The translations under genes were made by a program, and so were the position numbers. The notes under the pieces were generated by a model that made no database searches, had not been told where the DNA came from, and worked only from the letters and a program-made list of their open reading frames with translations. DNA of 64,000 nucleotides from Nigrospora sphaerica (lineage: Eukaryota > Ascomycota > Sordariomycetes > Amphisphaeriales > Apiosporaceae), in NCBI GenBank assembly GCA_018287875.1, contig JAGVVL010000017.1, positions 3,038,001-3,102,000 of the forward strand, read 5' to 3'. Shown here piece by piece: positions 10,682 through 22,912 of this stretch. Position 1 is the first letter of the stretch, and each line of letters begins with the position of its first letter.

Positions 10682-13664
10682 GGCACGGCCTATACGAACA
10701 GAGGATGGGATATACGCAGGTCCAAGAGGAGGCAGGTAGGCAATGCAGGGTGAGCACCCGGGTAGCTGGGCGGGTAAATGAAATAATAGACAAGCCCGGT
10801 ATGTAGGTAATCTAGGTACCTGGCGAGCGTCTGTAGCGTCGCCTTGCGTCTCGCGTACCCGGCCAGGTACTCGAGTCGGGGTACGGACCGAAGGGATTTT
10901 CAGTAAGAGGAGGTATGGAAGGGTAATTACAAGCCCGTCGGCCCAAATGCCGGCCTGCAGAGGAACAAGACACGCAAGTCCGTGGGCTTTTTAAGCCGTC
11001 GCGCAAGCAACAGGTGAGACATATTATCGAGGTCACTTCTTCATTGTAGGTGCCCCGTTTGGGAGACTCCAACGGCCTTTGTCGCAACCCGAAGAGGAAG
11101 AGGGCGACTGACACGGCGAGGCCTTAGCGAGCCTCGAAGTAGATGACCCGAGCGAGTCGTATGGACGGGGAATGTCTGACGGCCTTGCATCTACTCCGTA
11201 CCCTGCGCTCAAACTGGAAGGACGGGCACGGTCACGCAGCGTTGGATCGAGGAACATATGCAATTTTGCAGGGAATATGAGGCGCTGGAGAGTTTGCGCT
11301 GCGGCCGAGGGTGTCATAGCCGATTTTATTATGCAAAGTCAATTTATACCGGTCTGCTCGGGTCTGTCCGTTATTGCGTCCACCTTCGCAGAATCAAATA
11401 CCAAGCTGCATGCTGAATCATGTACTGCCAAGTACTTTCCTTAAGTTCCCATACGTCTCCGTACGACCGCAATAGTAGTGTTAGAAGGGGCTATAAGGTC
11501 ATGCTGCTGGCATGGGAAGTGCCCGCGTCCAAGAACCCACAAAGGAAGGAGAGGGATTCGTGGTGGGGTGGAAAGGGACGAATACATTATGGAGGGGGTG
11601 TGCACGATGGTGTCGGGGCGAGGACAAAGAGGAGGATGGACGGGCGGACGGGCGGATGGATGGATGGATGGCTGAACGCGAGCCGGCCAGGCGGGCTATC
11701 GCGGATTCTCCCTTCATTCGCCCAGGCAGACATCCATGACCTCCTTCAGTCCCCCGTTCTTACGCCCACGCACTGCTCCTCACACCCTCTCACCCATTCT
11801 TACGATGTATCATTCCTTGGGTGCGCGTGGCCAGCGCCAAGGGGGGCGCAGATTTACACAGAGAAAGCGAGCGAGAGAACGAGAGAGCGGACGAGGGGGA
11901 GAGCGGATAGCAGCAGGAATGGGAGAGCAATGAGGGGGGGAGGGGAGAGGGATGGGGAACGGGGAACGGGGAACTCGATGCATCCATCGGCATCGCGCGC
12001 ATCGTGTGCTACCGCTGCATCGCATTGCGCTTTCCCGCCCTGGCGCCAGCAACAGAGAAGCGGCTTTCGATGTAGGTAATTCTTATTACAATACCTTCGT
12101 TACCCGCCGGAGCCAAGGATTGGCCCGCAGCGGCTGCTCGCAATCCATTGGCCTTCCTCAAATCTTGTCGCTCTCGTAGGGGGCAGGTGGTTGGCACGGT
12201 GCCCCATCACGAATGGGCAGCGGTGCCCCAAAGTCCACTCCCACTCCCTAGCCCAATACTCTGATGAGGAGAAGTGGACGTGTGGGTTTTTTGCCCAGCT
12301 CCGTGCGTACGGAGTAGAGGCTGGGTTGCTGGGGTCCCCGTATCTTGCTGTCACTGTTACGGATGTATATGTTCTCTCCCTGCGGGATGCTTACGTACTA
12401 TGGCGTCGTCCTCGTCCCGGACCAAGAGAAACATGACCGTCCAGGCAGGAAGAACATGGCAAAGCTTCGCGAATTGCGCCGACGAAGGACCATCTCCGCC
12501 TTGTCTCTCCACCCGGATCCTCCCAAGAACGTCTTGTCCCATTCGAACACGGACTGCCACATACGTGCTAGTTCCAGGAGAGCCGGCTAAGCCCTCGATC
12601 CTGACAATCCGGGAAGGCCAACACGCAGCTGCCACCTAGAGCTTGACCTGCATGCATACGCGCTTCGGTGAGACGAAGCGTCGCAACGAGGGAGCAGCAC
12701 AGCGACAGCCGCATGACAGCAACCGCACGTAGTTATAACTGCAGGAGACCCTCCCGAAATTGCCTAGCTGTGTCGATTCGCCTGCTGGTGAAATGAGATA
12801 CGGCACTGGCCATGGCCGCGCCGCCCGTTCATCTTACCTCAACATTTGGAACTACATAATGTACGGTAATGAATGTCATAGATGCATAGCCACGACGGAC
12901 ATGGACGGGACGGGGCAAATTGGCGACCACTTCGCCGCGACAGTACTTGCCGTATCCCCCATCGCAATCGGAAGCACTATCTACTTACAACGTAGTCTGC
13001 TAGTGTCTATATTGGGAATTACTAACATCCCTGGATGATGTACTGGCGCGGAATGGATGGATGGATGTGGGGTGCCGGCCCAGTCTCTCCAGTCCACACA
13101 TGGGGACGGGCTGGACGATACCGGGCTGGCGTGACATGCAGTACCGGTTCGCTACCTCGCAATACAAGTCGGGGCCCATACTAGAGGGCGTGATGCCTAG
13201 TCATTCCCCGCGGAGACCATGTGTGAATTTTGGTCTAACTTGGGCTTGTCGCGTTTTGGGACAAGATAGCTTCCAAGGCGCATTAGTGGTGGGCGGTGGG
13301 CGAAGGAAACTGCATGGTCCCTGTACGCTACGTATCTTCCTGCCTATGTGCAAACGTGAAGGTATTTCCCTGGAGCTTTGCTGACCGACAAAGAGGTACG
13401 CGAGCCACCCACGCCCGGGACCCAGCTCCTCCAGCACGAGTACTCATCGCCCCCCCTGCGGAGTCAACCAGCCCTAATTACCCTACAATGCACCTGTCAT
13501 CCGTTGTGTAAAGTGCACCAGGCGCACTGCTGAGGGAATCGCCACTGCTTTGGTACCGCCTACAAGTGCGTCTTAGTTTTGGCCGGTGCTGGTAGAGGTT
13601 TTCGACCCTTGCTGCGAAAGTCATCCGCATGTTCGTGGTGTTTACCTATTCCCGCATGTGTGCG

Positions 13665-13696
13665 GGTGTGTCGGTGTGTCGGTGTGTCGGTGTGTC
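13665..13696. repeat. (GGTGTGTC)4 octanucleotide repeat
   Basis: Four tandem copies of GGTGTGTC, then degenerating into a GTGTCT-rich stretch to about 13720. It lies in noncoding DNA. Confidence 0.75.
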
Positions 13697-15897
13697 TATG
13701 TGTCTGTATGTCTGCGTGTGCCTGCACCGGACACAGCTACAGCTAATTTTCCTACCCATGCAGTGTTCTTCTTATTTTGTTAACTTGTTGGTTCCTGGCG
13801 TCTGGCCTCTCCATGCTCCTACATGGTCGCGGAGCGGTTTTGCTCAAGGCAACCTTGACCTGTGTCTGCTAGCAACGTGGCTGAACGACAAATATCCCGT
13901 CAGTCTCGGGGTTTCCATTGCCTGACGGGTGCGACTGGCACGCTCCGAGATGAGACAGGCGGTGCTGCTACCATGGAAGACAACTGAACATCACCACACG
14001 CTAGGCAGTTACCAGGTAGGGGAACATACATAGTGTTTGGCCATGTGGCTTTGGACCGGTTCCCAACACTACGAATACAAGCCATACGGGCCGAAGGCTT
14101 GACAACAGGAACGGCTTCTGGCGGGCAACGCATCGGAAAGAAACGAGAGAGCACCGGCTTGCCAGCCAGAGCAATGCCACGCTTCTCGCCAATCTGATCG
14201 TCGCCGAAGCTGCCTTAGTTCGGGATCAGCGGGAGGTTGTCCGACCACCACATGCAGCGAGATGCTTTGGTTGGTAACGTCAGCTCTGTGTGACCGGTCG
14301 ACCCTCTGGCGTGGCCTGGCTGGCGACATTGAGCAATTCGGTCTGGCCAAAGAGTAACCCTGTGCACCCAGTAAGCCGCAGGCGGAATTGGTCAGGCGAT
14401 GACGCTCGCTGTGTATGACGGACGAGACGTGGTTGCGCCGCACTGGCACATCGCAGTCGATCCTGCTGGGCCCGTTGTTTTCCAGACGCCCCTCACCAAG
14501 ACTCGGGGCTCAGAAACCGCATCTGTATGCCAGAAAGACACCCTCCCCCCCTTCGTGTACGACAGTACAAATGCGAGACAAACCGCCCTGTCACGCGGAA
14601 GCTCCGTCGCTGCCCGAAGGGTCAAGCGAGGCATGGAGAAAAGGAAGCCCGCCATCGCTGGATTTCGGTGCGCCGGCAAAGCTGCCACCAGTGAGGAGGG
14701 GAATAAGAAGACGCCAGCGGGAAGAAACGGTTCGGTTGCCCCCCACGAGACGCACAAGATGGATGGGGGTGGTCGCGAACCGGGATGCGCGAACCGGTTG
14801 CCACCCCGCAAAAGCCATTTTCGTTCTTACATGCTTCTATCTGGTCAAGGAATCATTATCTATCGCAGCCGAGAACGCCGCCATCCATCTCCAGCCCTCG
14901 GCGCTAAAAGCATCGTCTCGACTTCCCCGGCGTGATTGGGCCGAGCCGGTCAACCTGCCATCACGGGAAAACACCCGCAGGACGCCATGGGGTCAACAAC
15001 GGCACGCCCACCCCCTGATATTTCGCCCTCTCGGCCTCACCCAAGCCGGCAGACACTGCTGCACGGCACCTGGTCGTCGATCGACAACGTCGCCGCCATC
15101 CGTGCCCTCGACCCGCGGTAGCTTGGGCAAATACCCATCGCGTCGACCTGCCGTCTCAGGGCGGCTTGTGTGTGGAACGTGGGCTGGTTGAATCCCCGCG
15201 GGCCCAATCCCTACCTTCAAAGTGTGCCAGTCAGTCGGCGCACCCGAGGACAAGGCATGTGTCGTCACTCGCGGCCCCGCTGCGTCCTCGATGCCTTGGT
15301 CGTAGATATGCACGACGGGTGTTGCCAAAGGGCTGCCTTTGCGTCACGCTTCCAAGAGGGCGGGAAGCACAGCCAGGCGTACATGTACACAGCTAAACTG
15401 TAAGCTACCTTGTAAGTACTTCCTACGGAAGCTGTGCCAGGAGGTGACTTGAGACGCGTACGCCACGCATCCATCTTTCCTTCTTCCGCTTCTCTATAGG
15501 GCCCATCACCTAATGCCTCCCCCGGGTACGACTCTAGGAAGGAAGGATGAGGAGTTATAGTCGCAGTATTCAAATATGAGGTTCTTCATCATGCACCAGC
15601 AACCTTCGGCATTCCCCATGCGTCTACTCCTAGGCTGCGCCCTCGGGCTTGGCATCCCATCCCGTAGGCCCAAGCTCCCTAGATGATACAGTGGGCATCC
15701 AAGTCAGGTACAGGGAATTGGTAATAGAGGGAGTCGGTGTTACAGGAGTCGGAGTGCCGATGCGATAGTCGTCGCAACTCTCTGCCCCAGCTGGCACCTC
15801 TTTGCTTGTGTACCACTTCGCGCCCCAGATCCCATTCCTTCTCGCATAGCCATCAACACCGCTTCTCCAGCCCGCCGGCGTAATCCCGTCCGACCCC

Positions 15898-17099
15898 ATG
15901 CCACCGGCAGATTCAGCGACCAAGTCAGTGCCAACCGCGCGGGGACGTGCGTCGCGATGTATGCTGACCGATCCCAAGGCCGACCCATGTCTTGTTCCTA
16001 GGCGCCGGCGCCGTCGGGTGCTTCTATGCATCGCGACTGCATCATGTAAGGCAACACTGTGGCCGAAGTGCTCCGTCCCGGGCGTGCGGCCCGTAAAGCC
16101 TGCTACTAACCCGACACTACGGAACAGCCTTCGCATCAAGTGCACGCCTCGCTCACGGCGCGCTCCAACTACGCGGTTATCGCCGAGGCGGGCGTGACGC
16201 TCCAGACGCACAGCTTCGGCGATTACACCTTCAAGCCCCATGCCGTCTTCCCCTCGGTCGACTCTGCGACGGCGGCTCCCCACGTCTGGGACTACGTGGT
16301 CGTCACGACCAAGGCGCTGCCCGACCGAACCGACGAGGCCGCCCTCATCGCGCCTCTCGTGGGGCACGAGACGTGCATCGTGCTCATCCAGAACGGTGTG
16401 GGCGTCGAAGCGCCGTACCGCGCCCGCTTTCCGGACAACCCCATCGTGAGCGCCGTCACTGTCGTAAGCGCCGAGCAGACGCGGTCCGGCACGATCCGCC
16501 AGAACCGCTGGACGCGGATGAGCCTGGGGCCGTACGGCGGGGGCCTGGGAGGCCGGGCCGCGGCGGGCGACGCGGCGGCCGCGCTGGTGGCGGCGGGCGA
16601 GCAGCGCATGGGGGCGCTGGCGCGCTGGTGGACGACGCTCGGCGGGATCCGGGACATCGAGACGCACACGGAGCTCGAGCTGCAGACAATCCGGTGGCAC
16701 AAGCTGTGCATCAACGCGGCCTTCAACCCGGGGGCCGTGCTGTCGGGCGGCCTCGGCAACGCCGACCAGCTGCGCGACCCGGAGCTGCGCCGCCATCTCG
16801 TCGGCGTCATGCGTGAGGTCTGGGACGCGGCCCCGGCCGTGCTCGGCCGCCCGCTGCCGTCGCACCTCGCCGACCCCGACCGCATCGTCCGCAGCACCGA
16901 GCGCAACGCCGGCGCCAAACCCAGCATGCTCCTCGACTGGGAGGCCGGCCGCCCCCTCGAGCTCGAGGTCATCCTCGGCAACCCCCTCCGCCTCGCCCGC
17001 GCCGCTGGCGTCGAGATGCCCCGCCTCCAGAGCGTCTACGCCCTGCTGCGGAGCATGCAGGTTCAGCGGGACGCCGCCAAGAAGGACAGCAAGCTGTGA
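15898..17099 (+). CDS. 2-dehydropantoate 2-reductase (ketopantoate reductase, ApbA/PanE family)
   Basis: Predicted CDS is join(15898..15923,15979..16045,16128..17099), 354 aa. The first exon is only 26 nt (MPPADSATK). Intron 1 has a GTCAGT donor and a GCTGAC branch site; intron 2 has a GTAAGG donor and ACTAAC. An in-frame TGA just before exon 2 forces the first splice. The joined N-terminus gives the dinucleotide-binding motif GAGAVG at residues 17-22. The C-terminal half has HKLCINAAFNP, where Lys223 fits the family's catalytic lysine, and the typical SMLLDWEAGRPLELE segment. The family reduces ketopantoate to pantoate with NADPH in coenzyme A synthesis, but fungi have several paralogues of unclear substrate, so the exact reaction is not assured. 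It stands alone between long spacers. The large antisense ORF across it (15630-16865) is a GC-bias shadow. Confidence 0.88.
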
Positions 17100-17442
17100 G
17101 CGGTGGCGCTGTGGCGCCGGCTCCGAGTTCCGTGCTTCTGTATCGCCGGTGTGCCGCTCCGTACGCGGGCCAGATTCAGGTCCCGGGGTTCACGGGGTAT
17201 ACTCTATTCTACTGACTCCACGTCGTCTCTGCGTATTGGAAGGGAGGCCCGCACTACGCAGAACCCATAGTCGTGGAAGCAACAATGTATCATTACTACT
17301 ACTGGCATCCTGAGCATTGACCTACCTTGAGATATTGCATTGTACAATGACTTTCGAGTGATGGTTGTGCTTGACACGAACAAATCGCCTTGAAAGCCGG
17401 CGGAAGTGACTTGCAGCTGTCGCGGGGCCTTGTGCTTCCCCA
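17100..17442. other. Short convergent spacer
   Basis: This is the 3' flank of the reductase gene and of the small minus-strand gene that ends at 17443. I see no motif beyond ordinary mixed sequence. Confidence 0.6.
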
Positions 17443-18034
17443 TCAGCTCGTCGTCCGCTTGGCCGCCGCCTTGTCGACCGTAGCCTTCTCGGCCGCCGCT
17501 TTCGGCCTGTCTCTGTAAGGTCGAGGGCCTGGAGGGCGCTCATGGCTTCGCTGGCGGCCACCGCCCGTGTACGGACGACCTCCCTGCCAGCCGCTGCTGG
17601 TCGGCCAGCCCGGCTCTTCTGGGAGCACGGCCGGCGGGGCTGCGTCGTAGCAGCGCCGGACTGGTCTGCCGGTCAGAGCGCATCTAACCGTTTTGCGAAC
17701 CAGGACGCGGGAAGCCAATATGCCGCCGGGCGGCGCTCCCGGGGCCCGCACCGGCGGGGCCGAGACGGGCCACCTCGTCCTCGAGCCGGGCGATGCGGCC
17801 GTTCAGGCCCGCCACGTACGCGGCGAAGACCTGCCCGGCCTGGTCGCCCAGCCGCGCCGCCGCCGCCTCCACCAGCCCGTGAATCTGCTCGGCAATGTGG
17901 TCCGGCGGGTCGACGTCCATGGGCTCGCTTGCGGCGTCCTCCAGCGTCAGAGCCATGACGACCGCCGTCGCTTCCTGTTCCTCCGTCCCGTACCCCATGA
18001 GAACGTCGGCCCACGCGGAGTCGTCGATGGCCAT
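17443..18034 (-). CDS. Small hypothetical protein with a short coiled-coil segment
   Basis: I do not recognise this gene. The ATG at 18034 opens a frame with strong G/C third positions: MAIDDSAWADVLMGYGTEEQ, then an acidic stretch and a helical segment around residues 60-90 (HGLVEAAAARLGDQAG and RIARLEDEVARL) with heptad-like Leu spacing. The unspliced frame stops at 17684 (116 aa). A plausible intron (17661-17700, GTTCGC donor, CTCTGAC branch, CAG acceptor) would join it to a second coding-looking frame ending at 17443, giving 183 aa with a basic Gly/Arg/Lys-rich tail (…KAAAEKATVDKAAAKRTTS). The donor is weak, so the C-terminus is uncertain. The neighbour on the left is the reductase, tail to tail. 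Confidence 0.5.
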
Positions 18035-19440
18035 GGCGATTGCGCAGATTGTGAGGGATCTATGTGCTCCTCGGGTGGAAGGGACGCGGGGGCGGGCCTG
18101 TGGTTAGCTGTCTTTCCGGGTTGCTTGCTGTCTGAGATCCCTGACGGTTCAAAGCTCGTGTTCGCCTCCCCGGCTGCGCTGTTGATTGCTGTATATCGAG
18201 TCTTGCTCTGCGGCGTCGGCGGTAAGTATTTATCGGAATTCATGGACAAAGCTGGCGACTTACCCCTCTCTGTGAAGCCCCCCCTTTGGGCCCAGCGGGG
18301 CTGGACATACTGGGGGTGAAAGAAGCCGAACGCCAGGTGACAAATGTTCAGGTCCCGCTCCCCGGCGTCCAAGACAGCCGTCTGAGAAGGCCGTCTGGTC
18401 GAGTGTCTGCTTTAGTGATACAACCAACTGAACAAGACGTTTTCTTCCTCTACACTCAGACTGCAAAGCCAGCGATATGCCTCAGAACATAAGAGAGTTA
18501 TACGCCTGGCCAACCGACCGTGGCTCAATAACTACGGGAGTGGAAGACTCGGTAGCGGCCAGTCCGACTACCTCGCCTACTAGTAGTCCAGCTACCTAGT
18601 TACTCAAGTACTATTTGCAGAGGAGGCTGTTGCCGTCGAAAAGTCCATGACAGCATAGTGTTCTTAACAACTACACAATTCGGCTACCTGATTTATGTGG
18701 GCAGGTAGAGCATAACATGAGGGTTCGGTGCTGCGTATCAGTTACAGGCCACGACCGGTTTCAACAGACTGGAACGTAGGTTGCAAGTGGCACGGGGTGC
18801 GATACCGAAGTCACCAAGCCCGCCTCGCGTGCGTAGTGTCAACAGGGGCAGCATTTGCTGGGGGGCCGGACGTTACGAGATACCATCTTCAAGGGCAACT
18901 CGGCACCCGGCGGATGGGGCTGAGCAGCGATGCACGGTGATTTCACGCACTGCCACTGCCACATCACGAAAAGCGATTATTGTTACATCGGTGGCCGATG
19001 ATAAAAAAAAAGAATATTCCTGACGTGGCCGCACGTAGACTCCTTGTCCATGTCCCGGAAGGTGTCCGAAAACACATGTGGCAACACACAGTTAGAGGTT
19101 GGGACGCTTGATGAGTTTCTGTAACTGGCAGCGGCTTCTTCCGAACAGGGGCGCCGCACGCATACAAGGGAAAGTGTACGGATTCATTTGACGTCATCGG
19201 CGGCGGGGTGAATGCTGCACTCACGCGTCCGTCCACGACGTCAACGGGGAACAAGCGGGAGGTCGGAGGGCCTGCCGGACACTCCGTTGCCACCGGCGAC
19301 AAGTTTTCGCGTTCGGCCGCTTTGAGCTCTTTCTTCCAGTAGGACGGATTTCAGGGGCTCCGGGACTTGGCTGGGAAACTCGGACAGGGCCAGCAACCAA
19401 TCTCGTGACCATACAGCTACAGCACCAATACCAAAACCGG

Positions 19441-19470
19441 CACCAGCACCAGCACCAGCGCCAGCATCAG
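19441..19470. repeat. (CACCAG)n hexanucleotide repeat
   Basis: Tandem CACCAG/CGCCAG units in noncoding sequence; the copies diverge toward the right end. Confidence 0.65.
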
Positions 19471-21707
19471 TCAGTTCCCGGTGGCCAGTCGATGGCGTGT
19501 GTGTTTCCGAGTCGGCGCATTTTTCCGACTGGCAAATGTCCCGATATCTGGGGCAGCCATCCAGGTGAGATGTCAGGCAAGCAGCCGTTTAGGACACGGC
19601 GTCACTTCTCGCGCAGCTCACTGGGCGGGATCTTGGCTCCGCATAAGAGCACAGGCGGTTCTGGGCCCCGACAGGCCGTCAATCATTGCCCGAACAGGTA
19701 TAAGGCTAGCGGAACAATCAGGATTTTCGTTGTCGCAGGACAGGCCTTTTACTGACTGCCGGATTGCCCATCTGCCCCGTAGGGTTCAGGCGCCGGTTGG
19801 GGTAGGACAAAAGGACAGGCAGGGCCCCAAAGAGCCTCGAGCAAATACACAGGACGTTGCCCGCGAACGTGCCCAGCCGAGTCATCCGTCCCGTGGCGGC
19901 CATTTTGTTTGGATCTCTGTGGAAACGGCCACATGCCGAAAATGGAGAGTCATGGTCATTGGCCGAAGCCTTGATGCATGGGTAGTCCAGTCCGAGCAGC
20001 GCCCCCCCCCCTTTCAGGTCCCATATAATACGCTTGCTGTAAGGTGAATGAGCCGCATTCCCCTCATGCTCCCCAAGTGACGACCATTAGACGGAAGGCG
20101 CTGGCTGGGAAAATCAACATCAGAACTGAGAAGGAATCCGGAGATGGTGGACGGGGGAGGGGCGACAAGGGATGCAAGAAAAGGTCAGCCCAGCAACCTT
20201 TCCGGCTGATCGACGTGGTAATTCGTAGGTTGCAGTCCCGACGTGTCGGTTACGGGAGCTTCGACTGGGTTTTTCCTGGTACATTGCCATGTACCGGCGG
20301 TAATAAAACCGGGCCGACTAGCTGCAACATGATGCGCGCGTGAAGACCGGGGCAATCGAGATTGGCATTTTTCCCCATAGTGGAAGGTAAGCCTCTCCGT
20401 AGCCGCGTCTCCTCGTCCCACAACAAGGGAAAGAAAGAAAACCCCTCCCCCCAGAGCCTGGAGGAGGTGCAAGACGCTGAGCTAATAACATTTTGCCCCC
20501 TTGCTTACACCAGCACCCTCTGCTTGGCTTAGTGGCCAAAGACCGCCTCGTGGTCGTACGCATCCAGCCAACATGGGAATTGAATCCCATCCCACCGTTG
20601 GCAACCCGCTGGGCCGGCGCCGTCGCACATGGTCTCAACACGGCGTTGTCTTTCGGGTGGGGATTGGAGGAAAGACGTTGGCAGGCCGGGTTCAGACATA
20701 CCCCCCTCTCACCCCATGTGCCACACCAACAGGTACATGCCTTACGGGGTGATGGCGGGAGCGTAGGGAATTGTCAAGGCCCCATGTTAAGCATATAGGT
20801 ACGGAGTACAGACGAATTATCCTCCTAGTCGCCAAGGCAAGGGTTGGGTGTCTGGGACTCTATTGCAAGGCTGCGAGGCGCAGCAAGGTACCCGGATTTG
20901 GATTTATAGCCAACCGATTTTCCCTCTCGCTGTCCGTCAGCCAGTGCATGAGAGAGCAGAAGAGTGACTCGAGTGGCTGGGTAGGTAGCACGGCTTCATA
21001 GACGGGGCGGCATCTCACTCACCCAGGAGCCAGGCTGCGCGTGCATCGAGCTACTGTACGAAATTTGTTCCCTACCCTATCCAGCAGCCGCGGGTAGCAT
21101 GAGTGCATCCACCCCGTGGAGGTACGATCGCCAGGACAGCTCCACGGTTCGGTTTTTTCCTACGTTGTGCACAAACCATGCCGAGCGGACGCCGCCAAAA
21201 ACAGGGTTGGCTACTGGCAAGCAACACCATCGCGGGGGACGTAGATCCTATCCCGTGCCATCTAACATGCACCCGGGTCTAGTTTCAGTTTCCCTCGGTC
21301 GCGGGGCGAGTAGACGAACGGGCGGCCAGAGTCAGAGACAGGAAGGCTGGGCCGGTATATTTGCGCCGATACGAGTCGACAAGACAGCGTGCGGTGTCTA
21401 TGAGATTCCGAGCTGGTATCCATCCATGGTAAATTGTACCTAACGGGATCCATTGGTTGGGAAGCACGCCACTTGCCTCTCCCGGTGTTCATCCATCGTC
21501 CCATCAATCCTTGGGCCACTCAAGCCGTTATACCCCAGTAGCAAAGATGAGATCCAGGTACCGACACTTGTAGGCAAGTAAGTATGTAGGTCAATTTCCA
21601 ATGTTTCGAAACAGTCTACCCATACATGCTTGCCGACTTGTAAAGTATACTAGCTGTATCGGAACTCTCTCTCGCTCAAGGCAAACCGTTATTGGTATGA
21701 GGTCAGT

Positions 21708-21725
21708 TATGTACTTAAGTACATA
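21708..21725. repeat. Perfect 18-bp palindrome TATGTACTTAAGTACATA
   Basis: The two 9-base arms match exactly, centred on CTTAAG. It sits in a cluster of TACTTA/TACCTA words about 1.2 kb upstream of the phytochrome start. A protein-binding role is possible but unproven. Confidence 0.7.
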
Positions 21726-22912
21726 CTGACTTTACCTCGGTGGTAGGGAAGGGTACTTACCTAGTTGCTGTCCCTTCCCTCTCCATGTGGATCCGGGTGT
21801 GCTCTTACCCACACCCCATAGCAATGGATCTACTCACAGAGTCAGATAACTTCTTTTGGTACGTTAGTAGCTGTAGTATGGAACCAGATAGATCCCTACG
21901 GCTACAGAAGTACCTGGCTCGTTTTTTTCTCGCTTCCCCCTTGGCTTGGCCCCTGTCCTACCTACCCGCCTCCGTGCCTCACTTCTGTACGTTACATCCC
22001 CCGTACATAGTTCAAGAGCCGGGCCTCTCGATTGCTCTTCCTTGGCTTGGTACCTTGCCCGACCCGATGCTTGAGTAGGTACCGTACCAACTCGTGGGAA
22101 TCTATGTGTGCTCGGTCTGTGCCTGCTGTGCAGTGAGGACGGCCCCAAACTGCACCTGCCGAGCTAGCTAGTTGAACAATTATTAGGGTAGCTAGCCGAT
22201 GGCTTTAGGTACTAAGCTGCCCCAGCTGCCAGTTGAAGCAACAACCGCCCCCTCCCCGGCGCTCTCCCGTCTTGCCGCACACGCGCGGATTCGCCTCCCC
22301 CCCATCTTGTCGTACCGCACCATCGATAGTACCGACCGACCGACCGCCCGTCCCGCCGCCGACCTCACCCATCTCTCACACCTCTTTCTCGCGCCCTCGT
22401 TTCCCTCCATCATCACTTTTCCTAGTTTTGGCCACCCCGCCAAACCGGCCTCGTCACACGCATCTCCCTCCTCCACCACCACCTCCGCCTCCTCCTCCAC
22501 CTCCCGGCCGCTGCCAGGTCGCATTGCACGCCCTGCACGCCCTGCACGCTCCGTGTTGCCCAGTATTGTCTCTCGTCCGTCCGGCCGTAGGTGGATTTGT
22601 CCATTACGTCGACGGGAACCCGGCCTGCCTCCGCGAGACAGAGAACTCTATTGGGGGCCAGGTAGCGGCAAATACCCAGCCTGTTTGGCGCCCAGCAGCT
22701 CAGGACGGCATATCCGAGACTCTCTCCGAAGCCGATCGCCCTGCGCACATAGACACGACGGACGAGACACCCACGCTGGCGACCGCTGACTCCCTCCACC
22801 TCCATCGAGGCGCCCGAGGGCTCCCGCGAGGCAACCCCGGACCTTGGGCACCGTCTGGAAACTCGCCCAGGCGACACGGGTAGGGACGGTCCCGGCATCG
22901 CCATCCAGGAGC

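Larger units (their letters stand above)
8829..15897. other. Long divergent spacer between the copper-fist gene and the reductase gene
   Basis: This 7 kb holds the promoter and leader of the copper-fist gene at its left end. I found no frame with domain-like sequence. The longer ORFs (9007-9792 minus, 11420-12079 plus, 14415-15191 plus) are low-complexity or mixed-composition frames without exon structure. It holds poly-G runs near 9391 and 9505, (GGTAGC)n at 10652-10681, (GGAT)n near 11654-11670, a 7-bp perfect hairpin at 12660-12679, GGTGTGTC repeats at 13665-13696, and TACTCCGTA-type motifs at 11192 and 12308. Confidence 0.6.
18035..22912. other. Divergent spacer upstream of the phytochrome gene
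   Basis: This 4.9 kb lies between the starts of the small hypothetical gene and the phytochrome gene. No convincing coding frame is seen. It is dense in TACCTA/TAGGTA and TACTTAAGTA-like words (18571-18605, 20793-20809, 21577-21593, 21700-21770, 22074-22092). It has a perfect 18-bp palindrome at 21708-21725 and CACCAG repeats at 19441-19470. The last 700 bases are pyrimidine-rich and probably include the phytochrome promoter and leader. Confidence 0.6.

Noticed and set aside
11420..12079. 219-aa plus-strand ORF
   Set aside because: Reads through GGAT and GA repeats; low-complexity sequence without domain or exon structure.
14415..15191. 258-aa plus-strand ORF
   Set aside because: Mixed-composition frame with no G/C third-position bias typical of real genes here.
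15630..16865. 411-aa minus-strand ORF across the reductase gene
   Set aside because: Arg/Gly/Val-rich antisense frame created by GC-biased third positions of the real gene; no domain.
20515..20600. tRNA-like A-box and B-box words (TGGCTTAGTGG and a GAATTGAATCC-like element)
   Set aside because: Anticodon and T arms do not pair properly; the apparent T arm is a simple 6-bp palindrome.
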